DNA from: Candidatus Aminicenantota bacterium
GTDB taxonomy: Bacteria > Acidobacteriota > Aminicenantia > UBA2199
Direction of reading: 5' to 3'
DNA length: 19,346 nt
NCBI GenBank assembly: GCA_024644125.1
Contig: JAHELQ010000039.1
Span: forward strand, 1 to 19,346
The notes under the pieces were generated by a model that did no database searches, was not told the origin of the DNA, and was given only the letters and a program-made list of their open reading frames with translations. The stretch's first letter is position 1; the number at the start of each line of letters is the position of its first letter. Positions 1 to 6,875 of this stretch are shown in pieces. The translations under genes were made by a program, and so were the position numbers.

Positions 1-1033
1 CAAACGGGATTCCACCAGCAACCGATACTTGTATTCCAGCGACGCGATCCACATCGATCACGATTCGATCGCCGGGCATGTCGCCATCACAAAAAAGGCG
101 TTGATTATCGACGATGTGTACAAAATCGAATCCGGCGTGCCATATGGATTCAACCGGAGTTTCGACGAAAAATACTCGTACCGGACTAAAGCGGTGATGA
201 CTGTACCCCTCATTACCAGCCAGGGAAAAATCATCGGTGTGATGCAGATCATCAATCCCAAAAACCAAAACGGCGCGATTCATCGATTTGAGGCGAGGCA
301 CAAACTCATCGTCTCTTATTTCGCCAATCACGCAGCCATTGCCATCGAGAAGGCGATGATGACGAGGGAGATCATTTTGCGGATGATCAAGATGTCAGAA
401 TTACGGGATCCCACCGAAACAATCCCCCATGTGAACCGGGTGGGCGCATATTCAATTGAAATTTACCATAAATGGGCCTCAAACCGGGGAATCTCTCTGG
501 ACGAGATCAAAAGCGTCAAGGATACCTTGCGAATCGCGTCCATGCTCCACGATGTGGGCAAAATTGGAGTGAGTGACACCATTCTCAAGAAGAACGGTTC
601 GCTAGATGCCGAGGAATCGCATTTGATGAAAATGCACACCATATTCGGAGCCCGGTTGTTCATGGATAGGACATCCGATTGGGATGAAATGGCGGCAGAG
701 GTGGCCATCAGCCATCATGAAAAATGGGACGGCAGCGGCTACCCGGGCCATGTACCGAACATCCAGCGCAACGAGATCCTCTTCGGGCCGGGGAAAAAAG
801 GGGAAGAGATTCCTCTCTTCGCGCGGATAGTGGCATTGGCGGATGTGTATGACGCATTGATGTCGGAACGTTATTATAAAAATGGTTGGTCTGAGGGGCG
901 GGCGCTGGATTTTATCCAGCGCGAACGGGGCCGGCATTTCGACCCCGCGGTTACCGACGTGTTTTTCTCAATTTACGATATTATCAAAGCTATCCAGAAA
1001 AAATACGATTCTTGTGTTAGAAGTGAAATCTGA
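1..1033 (+). CDS. GAF + HD-GYP domain protein, 5'-truncated by the window edge
   Basis: The C-terminal 343 residues of a probable cyclic-di-GMP phosphodiesterase are visible; the frame is open from base 2, so the TTG at 29 is not the start. The first ~118 visible residues resemble the end of a GAF sensor domain (the stretch TVPLITSQGKIIGVMQIINP, then FANHAAIAIEKA). An HD-GYP domain follows with its hallmarks in order: HDVGKIGV, HHEKWDGSGYP and ADVYDAL. Between the GYP motif and EEIPLFARIVALADVYDAL is the short insertion common in GAF/HD-GYP proteins. HD-GYP enzymes hydrolyse cyclic di-GMP to pGpG or GMP at a two- or three-metal centre; all the expected metal ligands appear present, so activity is likely. 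What the GAF domain senses is unknown. The gene converges on the DUF3943 gene, and their 3' ends overlap by 17 bp. Confidence 0.93.
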   Translation, partial: KRDSTSNRYLYSSDAIHIDHDSIAGHVAITKKALIIDDVYKIESGVPYGFNRSFDEKYSYRTKAVMTVPLITSQGKIIGVMQIINPKNQNGAIHRFEARHKLIVSYFANHAAIAIEKAMMTREIILRMIKMSELRDPTETIPHVNRVGAYSIEIYHKWASNRGISLDEIKSVKDTLRIASMLHDVGKIGVSDTILKKNGSLDAEESHLMKMHTIFGARLFMDRTSDWDEMAAEVAISHHEKWDGSGYPGHVPNIQRNEILFGPGKKGEEIPLFARIVALADVYDALMSERYYKNGWSEGRALDFIQRERGRHFDPAVTDVFFSIYDIIKAIQKKYDSCVRSEI

Positions 1034-2720
1034 CCTGCCCGAAGATCCGTTTATCGGTCTGACGGCTGGTGATATCCTTGATCCATCCGGTACGCTGCAC
1101 CGCTTCGTAATTGACATGCAATTCGGTATTCGTTCCGGGAATCATGTACCCCATGCCGACGTTGTAATCGAACCGTGAATCTTCCAGATTGAAGTCGTCG
1201 GTGATTGTTTCGTAGAAACGGTCCATCCCTTCCACAGAATTGTAGTAGGTGTAGCGGAGGCCGGCGTCCAATTGAATGTTTTCATACTTGAATCGGGCCC
1301 TGGCTTCGGCGGTATACCCAAAGGCGTAATAATATCCATAATTGGCAAGGGTCGCTTTTACTCCCTCGAGGTTTGTGTCCTGGGTGTAGTCGGTGAGAGC
1401 CTGCGAATTGATCAGAGAGAAGTCGAGGTACGCCTCGATTGATAGACGGAATTCGGTTTTGGGGGTGAAGAAGTTGATGTCGAACACCGGACCGATGATA
1501 TGGATTGTCGAGAATTTATCGGTGAATGCAGTAGGAGTAGGGATATCTATGAATTCATCCGAGAAGTAAAATTCGGTACAGGAGTCAAAATGAAAGATGG
1601 AGCGCCGCTGATACAATTCAAAAGAAGAGCCGGCTCCCCAAAACAAGCTGAATCCTCGTACGCCGTCGCCGGTATCCTGGATTTCCTGTTTCGCTCGGCC
1701 GGGTACTACGATTTTAGTGGACGCGCGATACTCCTCCATCCCTTCAGGTCCAAAGGCGATGTCAAAATGAATGCGGCTGGACATGACATCCTTGAAGCCG
1801 AGATCGAAGGAAGCGGCTTTGCCGTATTGGGGAATATTGATAATCTCCGTATCGAATCCAAAGTGGGCGTTGGAATACTTCTCGCCCAACACCGAATAGG
1901 AACCGCCCTTGTACCCTGCAAAAACTGTAAAACGATGAGCGTGATTGAATGGCGCGGGCGGATACAAACGACGGCTTTTTTGATCCAACCAGTGGTTGAA
2001 GGAGAGAATCGGATCGAACAAAGTACCGATGATTGTATTGATGGTTCCAGGCCGGTCCAGAAAATATTTACTGGTTTGGTACAGGGCCTCTCCAATGGAG
2101 AAGCCCCCGATGGAGGTGAGGATATTGTCGTTGACCGACACCACCTCGCGCCATTCCACAAAATACTCCCAATACAGGGAGGTCAATGTGTTGAACAAAA
2201 AGGACTCCGCCCAGGTCAGATTATTGCTGCGGGCAAAATTATAATACAAGGCGCCGGCAACGCTATGGGTCCAATTGGTTTGGAAACAATTGGAGTCGAA
2301 TTTATGCGCTTCAAATGAAAAAAACCTCCGTTTTTGGTCTTTCCAGGTGAGCTGAAACTGCCAGTCTTCAATCCATTTGGTATATTTGATCCAATAGTTG
2401 GTCTGAGACGTCCCCAATAACGGCAACAATTCGAGGACCGCGCGCCCCAGGCGTTTCTTTTTCCAGGATATGTTCTGCTGTTGAGCTTCTTCTTCTTGTT
2501 TTCCGTTGTTGTCGAATAAAGCCAGATCTGAGTCAAAAAACTCCTCAAAATCACAAATCTCGAACGAACCTTCGGATTCGGTCAATTCGCGCAATTGAAA
2601 ACTACTGCCAGATTCATCGAATCGTAGTTTTTTTTCCTTTTTGGCGGGTGTAGCTAGAATGGAAGCTTGAATCACAAAAATCAATAAAATCATATAGACA
2701 AAATTTCTTTTTCTAATCAC
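1017..2720 (-). CDS. DUF3943-type outer-membrane protein
   Basis: A 567-aa predicted exported protein. The N terminus is a signal peptide (basic MIRKRN, a hydrophobic stretch to about residue 23, likely cleavage near ATPA). An acidic, low-complexity segment follows (about 30-75). Residues ~150-250 contain WTHSVAGALYYNFAR, NLTWAESFLFNTLTSLYWEY and GGFSIGEALYQ, which I recognise as DUF3943-like. The remainder alternates polar and hydrophobic residues with many aromatics, like an outer-membrane beta-barrel, and the last residue is Phe (VRFHF), the usual BAM-complex recognition signal. The function of the family is not established. The start is GTG, chosen because it keeps the positive n-region of the signal peptide; a weak GAGGG lies 8 nt upstream. 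Two promoter-like cores lie in the 120-bp gap upstream, so it can probably be transcribed apart from the genes before it. Confidence 0.82.
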   Translation of the reverse strand: MIRKRNFVYMILLIFVIQASILATPAKKEKKLRFDESGSSFQLRELTESEGSFEICDFEEFFDSDLALFDNNGKQEEEAQQQNISWKKKRLGRAVLELLPLLGTSQTNYWIKYTKWIEDWQFQLTWKDQKRRFFSFEAHKFDSNCFQTNWTHSVAGALYYNFARSNNLTWAESFLFNTLTSLYWEYFVEWREVVSVNDNILTSIGGFSIGEALYQTSKYFLDRPGTINTIIGTLFDPILSFNHWLDQKSRRLYPPAPFNHAHRFTVFAGYKGGSYSVLGEKYSNAHFGFDTEIINIPQYGKAASFDLGFKDVMSSRIHFDIAFGPEGMEEYRASTKIVVPGRAKQEIQDTGDGVRGFSLFWGAGSSFELYQRRSIFHFDSCTEFYFSDEFIDIPTPTAFTDKFSTIHIIGPVFDINFFTPKTEFRLSIEAYLDFSLINSQALTDYTQDTNLEGVKATLANYGYYYAFGYTAEARARFKYENIQLDAGLRYTYYNSVEGMDRFYETITDDFNLEDSRFDYNVGMGYMIPGTNTELHVNYEAVQRTGWIKDITSRQTDKRIFGQVRFHF

Positions 2721-2755
2721 GATTGGGTCCCTCTATCTGGTGGAATTAAAATTAG

Positions 2756-2784
2756 AAAATAACACAAATGAGGGATGCTGTCAA
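2756..2784 (-). promoter_or_regulatory. Sigma70-type promoter, proximal, for the DUF3943 gene
   Basis: On the minus strand a perfect -35 TTGACA (2784-2779) is followed after 17 nt by TATTTT (2761-2756) as -10. Predicted transcription would begin near 2750, giving a leader of roughly 30 nt before the GTG start at 2720. Confidence 0.6.
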
Positions 2785-2787
2785 ATG

Positions 2788-2817
2788 AAAATACGGGCTG
2801 AGGAGAGTGACTGTCAA
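2788..2817 (-). promoter_or_regulatory. Sigma70-type promoter, distal, for the DUF3943 gene
   Basis: A second perfect TTGACA (2817-2812), an 18-nt spacer and TATTTT (2793-2788) on the minus strand. It repeats the proximal promoter core exactly, 33 bp further upstream, just beyond the stop of the 101-aa gene. Confidence 0.5.
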
Positions 2818-2840
2818 AAATTTTACCGGCGAAATAGAGT

Positions 2841-3146
2841 TCAAACAAAATTATAGTTATTCTGGTTCCCGGAGGTGAATGTAAAATCGTTCTCATCCTC
2901 CTTGAACAAAGCCCTCAACAAATCCATCACCGGCTCGGGTACAACGGTGGATACTTTTTTTTGCTCAGGTTCGCAGACAACTTCACCGGTTCGCGCCCTC
3001 ATAAACGACGGGGTGTCGATGTGCCGCAATGCCACGTAACCCTGGCGCTCGATGAACTCATCGGTGATCGCCATCAATTCATCATCCTCTACCAATACCG
3101 GCCAAACCCCGGAACCTTCAAATGCGTACTCGTTCATAAAATACAT
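2841..3146 (-). CDS. Hypothetical protein, 101 aa
   Basis: I do not recognise this small acidic protein. It has no signal peptide, no membrane segment and a single cysteine. The N-terminal half (YAFEGSGVWPVLVEDDELMAITDEFIERQGYVALRHI) could be a compact folded unit; the C terminus (DENDFTFTSGNQNNYNFV) looks disordered. The first ATG is chosen because a perfect GGAGG lies 6 nt upstream (3157-3153); an in-frame ATG at codon 4 is too far from it. It lies 70 bp after the WYL regulator gene on the same strand and 120 bp before the DUF3943 gene. The strong ribosome binding site and same-strand placement argue that it is real, and it might be a product linked to the WYL regulator, but nothing in the sequence gives a function. 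Confidence 0.7.
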   Translation of the reverse strand: MYFMNEYAFEGSGVWPVLVEDDELMAITDEFIERQGYVALRHIDTPSFMRARTGEVVCEPEQKKVSTVVPEPVMDLLRALFKEDENDFTFTSGNQNNYNFV

Positions 3147-3152
3147 TTTTTG

Positions 3153-3157
3153 CCTCC
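3153..3157 (-). promoter_or_regulatory. Ribosome binding site of the 101-aa gene
   Basis: GGAGG on the minus strand, 6 nt before the ATG at 3146. It decides the start in favour of the first ATG rather than the one at codon 4. Confidence 0.75.
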
Positions 3158-3163
3158 GTAGAC

Positions 3164-3187
3164 ATTATAATGCTGGAGGTGTGCCAA
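3164..3187 (-). promoter_or_regulatory. Possible promoter for the 101-aa gene (sigma54-like or -10 only)
   Basis: In the 70-bp gap on the minus strand, TTGGCACACCTCCAGCA (3187-3171) places GG and GC 12 nt apart, as in sigma54 -24/-12 elements, though the -12 part reads CAGCA instead of TTGCA. A perfect TATAAT (3169-3164) follows at once but has no -35 at the usual distance. Either could be chance. I see no bacterial enhancer-binding protein gene nearby to support sigma54 control. Confidence 0.25.
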
Positions 3188-3216
3188 ATAATGGCGTACC
3201 GAATTGAAAAGGAAAA

Positions 3217-4179
3217 TTAATTCATGTAGACGTCATTCATTTGAGAGATGATTTCTTTGATCCTATCACGCAACTCAGGGGGACCTATGACCTCGGCGTC
3301 GGAACCGAACCTCAACACGTCACGGATCACTTCCCGGAAATCCACCACCGGAAAGCGGAGAATCAGGCTCCCGTCCGGTTTCTCTTCGGTGGTTTGCCCG
3401 GGGAACCAGATTTGATCCCTGACCATAGCGGCGATCGTGTGGTTGAACCGGATATCCACCTGCCGAGGAGTGCCTTCGAAAAAAATCCCATAATTGTTTT
3501 CCAATAATCGCCCGTAATCCTCATCGAGAAGCTCTTCTCCGACATGTTCATCCAGCGCTTCCACTTCCATGACCCGGGAGAGGACAAAATCCCGGATTCC
3601 ACGCTTCGCTTCGCAATGAGCTATCAAATGCCAGTTCCCCATATACAACAACAAATGCAAGGGACTGACAATCCTGTCGGACTGTTGATTGGTGTAGGCA
3701 GACCGGTAGTGGATCCGGCATTTGTAATTGTTGCAGAGACAATAAACCACAGCCGCAAAAATCACAGGCTTCACCGCGTAATAACGTATATTTTTAAGAG
3801 AAATCTTTTTCTCCAGTTCTGTCAAATCTACATCGATATGGGCGTAAATCTTTTTGAAGAAGGTATCGATCTTTTTTTTGATTTCTTCGTCCGGGATTGT
3901 GGTGGAGAGCCTTTTGGAAATGATTAACGAAACGATCTCCTCCTCCGAGGTCCATATCCCGGGCAAATCGAAACCTTCATTGGAATAGTAATAACCATTG
4001 TACTCATTGGAGTACTCGATGGGCGCCCCGAAAAAATCCCTCATAAATTCGATCTCTCGCGAGGCCTGCCGCCGGGAGATTTCAAATTTGTCCATCAGGA
4101 CCCTCAGTTTCGGATATTCCTTCTGCTTCAACCGGGCGTGAAACCACAGATACCGTTCAAAGGCAAGCCGCTTCGCCAT
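3217..4179 (-). CDS. WYL-domain transcriptional regulator
   Basis: A 320-aa helix-turn-helix/WYL regulator of normal family length. Residues ~1-60 form a DeoR/HTH_11-like winged helix (KLRVLMDKFEISRRQASREIEFMRDFF). A linker helix region follows, then the WYL domain at ~138-205, with CRIHYRSAY, SPLHLLLYMGNWHLIAHCE and IRDFVLSRV; the name-giving WYL reads WHL (183-185). The C-terminal ~235-315 fits the WCX extension (VDIRFNHTIAAMVRD, then GSLILRFPVVD). WYL domains bind nucleic-acid or nucleotide ligands, and such proteins control DNA-damage, defence or metabolic genes. Its target here is not evident. Translation starts 4 nt after the MEMO stop codon (TAA, CAGG, ATG), so it is probably coupled to that gene. 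Confidence 0.9.
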   Translation of the reverse strand: MAKRLAFERYLWFHARLKQKEYPKLRVLMDKFEISRRQASREIEFMRDFFGAPIEYSNEYNGYYYSNEGFDLPGIWTSEEEIVSLIISKRLSTTIPDEEIKKKIDTFFKKIYAHIDVDLTELEKKISLKNIRYYAVKPVIFAAVVYCLCNNYKCRIHYRSAYTNQQSDRIVSPLHLLLYMGNWHLIAHCEAKRGIRDFVLSRVMEVEALDEHVGEELLDEDYGRLLENNYGIFFEGTPRQVDIRFNHTIAAMVRDQIWFPGQTTEEKPDGSLILRFPVVDFREVIRDVLRFGSDAEVIGPPELRDRIKEIISQMNDVYMN

Positions 4180-4183
4180 CCTG

Positions 4184-4984
4184 TTAATAAACCATCATAC
4201 TGAGGTACGCCACAACTTCACTGAAATCACCGGAGACCTTTCCCGAATGCGTATATTCCACTACCTCAGCTTGCCGAGCCCCGGCTTTGACCGCGGCGGC
4301 CAGCATCATCACGGTAGGCGACACGCCGCACATTGTAATACCTTCGCGGGAGACTGTCTTGAAAAGGCCGGCGGGGTCGAGTTCGAGGATTCGGTCGATA
4401 GCTTTCCGGTCTTTTATTTTGGCGGTTTCCGCATCGATGTAATGACTCATGTCTGTTGAAGCCACGATCAATACATTGTCACTCCCAATCAAAAGCTCCG
4501 CCAGTTCCGCGCCAGCCACAAGAAGGTGTTCTAGATTTCCCGACGCAACGGTAATCGGAAGAATAGTAGCCGCAGGATTCACCACTTGAATGAAGGGCAC
4601 CTGCACTTCCAGCGAATGTTCTTGAGCCGAAGCGATCGTATCGATTGCAAAAACGGAAGACTTTTCAGCCAATTGACGTGCCAGGTACGATGCAACAGGG
4701 ATCTCACCCAACGGCGTACCCCAGGAATCGTTACCGTCTATGGCAAACGGGTGGCCAAATCCCCGATGATTCACTCCAAGCACAATCACCACATCCGGGA
4801 TATAAACTTTACTGAAAATAGTGCCGGCGCAGCCGCCCGAATATGTATAGCCGGCATGCGGGGAAACAATGCCGAGTACTCTTCGTTTTTTTTCAGAGGG
4901 CTGTACCAGACGGGTAACCTCCGACCGGAGACGTTCTCCGTCACCTGGGTAAAACATACCGGCTACGGCAGGTTTTCTAACCAT
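4184..4984 (-). CDS. MEMO-family protein (AmmeMemoRadiSam system protein B type)
   Basis: A 266-aa protein of the MEMO1 family, related to class III (LigB-like) non-haem-iron extradiol dioxygenases. The hallmarks occur in order: SPHAGYTYSG (residues 41-50), GVNHRG (70-75), EHSLEVQVPF (122-131), ASTDMSHY (175-182) and TMCGVSP (217-223). H43, H73 and C219 correspond to the metal ligands H49, H81 and C244 of human MEMO1, so metal binding is likely retained. The reaction in bacteria is unknown. Often the gene accompanies an AMMECR1-domain gene and a radical SAM gene; neither is in this window. The start has an excellent AGGAGG 5 nt upstream (4995-4990) and a strong promoter. It forms an operon with the WYL regulator that follows. 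Confidence 0.93.
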   Translation of the reverse strand: MVRKPAVAGMFYPGDGERLRSEVTRLVQPSEKKRRVLGIVSPHAGYTYSGGCAGTIFSKVYIPDVVIVLGVNHRGFGHPFAIDGNDSWGTPLGEIPVASYLARQLAEKSSVFAIDTIASAQEHSLEVQVPFIQVVNPAATILPITVASGNLEHLLVAGAELAELLIGSDNVLIVASTDMSHYIDAETAKIKDRKAIDRILELDPAGLFKTVSREGITMCGVSPTVMMLAAAVKAGARQAEVVEYTHSGKVSGDFSEVVAYLSMMVY

Positions 4985-5039
4985 CAGATCCTCCTGGTCG
5001 AGACATAAGCCTGAACGGTTATTTGTCAGGCCATCCTAT

Positions 5040-5068
5040 AATATAATGCCGCCAATTCGTTCTGTCAA
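5040..5068 (-). promoter_or_regulatory. Sigma70-type promoter of the MEMO/WYL operon
   Basis: Minus-strand TTGACA (5068-5063), a 17-nt spacer and TATATT (5045-5040), an almost consensus promoter. Predicted transcription starts near 5033, giving a leader of about 50 nt that contains the AGGAGG ribosome binding site. Confidence 0.7.
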
Positions 5069-5184
5069 CAGTTAAACCTCCCAATTGATCGATTCATTCG
5101 CGATAAAATTAAAAAAAAAGATTTTTTTGCTGGCTTTGCCGGTGTCATTATTGGCGATTTCATGATAAAATAAATATTAAATGG

Positions 5185-5203
5185 TTGTTATAGTTGCTAA
5201 CAA
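5185..5203. repeat. Inverted repeat, possible operator
   Basis: TTGTTA and TAACAA form perfect 6-bp arms separated by 7 bp. The right arm overlaps the candidate -35 of the rightward promoter, a position that suits a repressor or activator site. A repeat this short could arise by chance in AT-rich DNA. Confidence 0.3.
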
Positions 5204-5222
5204 AACTTGTTCACGCGATAAA
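5194..5222 (+). promoter_or_regulatory. Candidate promoter of the PKD/beta-barrel gene
   Basis: TTGCTA (5194-5199), a 17-nt spacer and GATAAA (5217-5222) match the sigma70 consensus at 4 of 6 positions in each box. This would give a leader of roughly 75 nt. It is the best rightward candidate I see but is weak. Confidence 0.3.
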
Positions 5223-5293
5223 TTAGCGAGGAAAAAGTATACGCCCATCCAGATGCCTGAATTGATGTGTTTTCACAGGTATCTTAATAATAT

Positions 5294-5300
5294 AGGAGGT
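5294..5300 (+). promoter_or_regulatory. Ribosome binding site of the PKD/beta-barrel gene
   Basis: AGGAGGT with TTAAG before the ATG at 5305, a near-perfect Shine-Dalgarno sequence at good spacing. It fixes the start and suggests high expression. Confidence 0.8.
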
Positions 5301-5304
5301 TAAG

Positions 5305-6741
5305 ATGAAAAACAACAAAATTGTTCTTTTACTGACCATCTTAATTTTTGTGTTTACCATTAGTACATATGCAAAAACAGTCAAGGCTTACAGATTAGGT
5401 ACTTACCCTCTGATTAAAGGTGGCGTTGCCGACGTCGATGCTTTAAAGACTAAACTGTTCAAGAACGATGAACAGGTGAAAAAAGGCTTCGAATTAGCAG
5501 GGCATGCGGATCTATATCTGCCCTTTATGAACGCGCTCGAAACTGCCGAAATTGTGGAAAAAGAGTTCCCCACAGGAACGGTTCTTTCCTGGATGATCTA
5601 TCGTCCCGGTTCGAAAGTTAGAGTCGCCAAAGATCTCGAATGGGCGTCCACCAAACCGTTAAAAGCGTTTACCTTTACTCTGAAACAGGGCTGTACCAAC
5701 TATCACTTCGTGATTCCCAAGAAGTGCGGTAATGTCTCCTTTTACCAAATAACTGAAGATTGTCCGGTTTGTAAAATGGATGTCACTCCTGAAAAGGCGA
5801 ACCTTAACGACAAAATCACCGTAGATTTGAGCGGCACCAATTGTGTGGATGCCATTGAAATCGAAGTGATGGCTGCCGATGGGAGCAAAGTCGCCGGAAC
5901 TACTATGGACAGTGCCGGTAAATGGGAAACCAGCTTTGATAAGCCCGGTGAATACACCATCAAAGCCAAAGCCTCCAAAGCCAATTGTGAAGCTTCTGGT
6001 TGCGAAGCCAGGGTTATTATCAATGCCCCGCCGGTATGTTGCGTGAAAGTCGCGTCCGATAAAACGCACTACACCAACAAACCTGTGGTTATCGATGCTT
6101 CCTGTTCTAACGATCCGGATGGGAAAATTGTGAAAGGAGTTTTCGAGGTAAAAGACGAAGCAGGCAATGTCGTTGCCACCCATAACATGACTGGCGACAA
6201 CCTCATTTGGGAAAACAGCTTCGCCAAAGCCGGACTCTACACTATCTGCTTGTCAGTGGAAGATGATTTCGGCGCAGCCTGCACATCCTGCGAAACCAAA
6301 TTGGAAGTAAAACGCAAATTGTTCTTCCCCATGGTTGCGGCAGGCCCGATGTTGGCTAAAGGTACTTACAGCGGCTATCTTTTCGCCAGGGGAGGCGTAG
6401 GCTTCTGGGCAATCCCGGATGTTCTGGACCTGACCTTGAGCGTAGGCGGCGCGTTGACCTTAGCCGGTGAACCTTTTAAATCATTGGTGATGGGAACCCT
6501 GGTTCTTAATTACCATGCCGGTCCGCTCTATTTCGGCGGTGGTTTAGGCTTTACCACCAAAGTTAGAAATGATTGGGATGGCGGTTTGAACCTGGTCGGA
6601 AACATTGGTTTCGATATTATCAAAACCCCGTCTTCGGCCGGTTCCATTTTTGGAGAACTGAGAGTTCCTACCGGGAGCGAATATGAATTCTCCAAAAACC
6701 ACATGATCTTATTGGGTTTCAAATACATCTTTAACCTTTAA
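5305..6741 (+). CDS. Secreted cysteine-rich PKD-like/outer-membrane beta-barrel protein
   Basis: A 478-aa exported protein. Residues 1-23 are a signal peptide (MKNNK, a hydrophobic core, likely cleavage after STYA). Residues ~24-157 form an N-terminal region I do not recognise. Two immunoglobulin-like repeats follow: ~158-240 (DVTPEKANLNDKITVDLSG, then GEYTIKAKA) and ~247-336 (VASDKTHYTNKPVVIDASCS, SNDPDGKIV, GLYTICLSVEDDFG), the second a typical PKD domain. Residues ~341-478 look like a small beta-barrel of alternating glycine/aromatic strands, ending GFKYIFNL. Thirteen cysteines all lie between residues 130 and 329, which suggests disulfides outside the cytoplasm; the barrel has none. The layout resembles OmpA-like envelope proteins, with the soluble repeats perhaps periplasmic, but there is no OmpA peptidoglycan-binding domain. 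It is monocistronic: its own ribosome binding site before, a strong terminator after. Function unknown; a structural or binding role in the envelope is an inference. Confidence 0.85.
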   Translation: MKNNKIVLLLTILIFVFTISTYAKTVKAYRLGTYPLIKGGVADVDALKTKLFKNDEQVKKGFELAGHADLYLPFMNALETAEIVEKEFPTGTVLSWMIYRPGSKVRVAKDLEWASTKPLKAFTFTLKQGCTNYHFVIPKKCGNVSFYQITEDCPVCKMDVTPEKANLNDKITVDLSGTNCVDAIEIEVMAADGSKVAGTTMDSAGKWETSFDKPGEYTIKAKASKANCEASGCEARVIINAPPVCCVKVASDKTHYTNKPVVIDASCSNDPDGKIVKGVFEVKDEAGNVVATHNMTGDNLIWENSFAKAGLYTICLSVEDDFGAACTSCETKLEVKRKLFFPMVAAGPMLAKGTYSGYLFARGGVGFWAIPDVLDLTLSVGGALTLAGEPFKSLVMGTLVLNYHAGPLYFGGGLGFTTKVRNDWDGGLNLVGNIGFDIIKTPSSAGSIFGELRVPTGSEYEFSKNHMILLGFKYIFNL

Positions 6742-6761
6742 AAACGAAGAACTTAAGTTCT

Positions 6762-6809
6762 AATAAAACCGGGGCGCGGTTGTGGCTGCGCCCTGGTTTT
6801 ATTATTTTT
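6762..6809 (+). terminator. Intrinsic terminator after the PKD/beta-barrel gene
   Basis: Arms 6762-6777 and 6788-6803 can pair over 16 bp, including a GGGCGC/GCGCCC core and one G-U pair, around a 10-nt loop. A T-rich tail (TTATTTTT) follows. The outer AATAAAACC/GGTTTTATT part would also let it work to some degree on the other strand. It lies 20 bp after the stop codon. Confidence 0.9.
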
Positions 6810-6864
6810 AACCTCAGATAGGAAACAAACATTCCAGGTAATTTCAATATTAATAGTTATCATG

Positions 6865-6870
6865 TATAAT
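6865..6870 (+). promoter_or_regulatory. Perfect -10 box directly upstream of the 139-aa gene
   Basis: TATAAT ends 5 nt before the ATG at 6876, so transcription would start at or next to that ATG. There is no good -35 (TTTCAA at 6842-6847 at best) and no Shine-Dalgarno sequence, the arrangement expected of a leaderless mRNA. Confidence 0.45.
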
Positions 6871-6875
6871 ATGTG

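Larger units (their letters stand above)
4985..5304. other. Divergent intergenic region, 320 bp
   Basis: This AT-rich gap separates the MEMO/WYL operon (leftward) from the PKD/beta-barrel gene (rightward). It holds a strong leftward promoter close to the MEMO gene, a weaker rightward promoter candidate, an inverted repeat over that candidate's -35, a near-repeat of CGCGATAAA(A)TTA at 5099-5111 and 5214-5225, and an A-run/T-run at 5111-5128. I see no open reading frame, tRNA or recognisable riboswitch in it. Confidence 0.6.

Noticed and set aside
29..31. TTG at 29 as the start of the HD-GYP gene.
   Set aside because: The frame is open to base 2 and the GAF domain is incomplete at its N terminus, so the gene starts outside the window.
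1500..2318. A 272-codon open frame on the plus strand, antisense to the DUF3943 gene.
   Set aside because: The opposite strand encodes a coherent signal peptide, DUF3943-like region and beta-barrel ending in Phe; the antisense frame has no domain, no ribosome binding site and looks like a mirror of the real gene.
5130..5142. A small hairpin (CTGGC, TTT loop, GCCGG) near an A/T run as a possible terminator.
   Set aside because: Only five pairs, one of them G-U, with the nearest T-run on either strand badly placed, and no gene ends near it.
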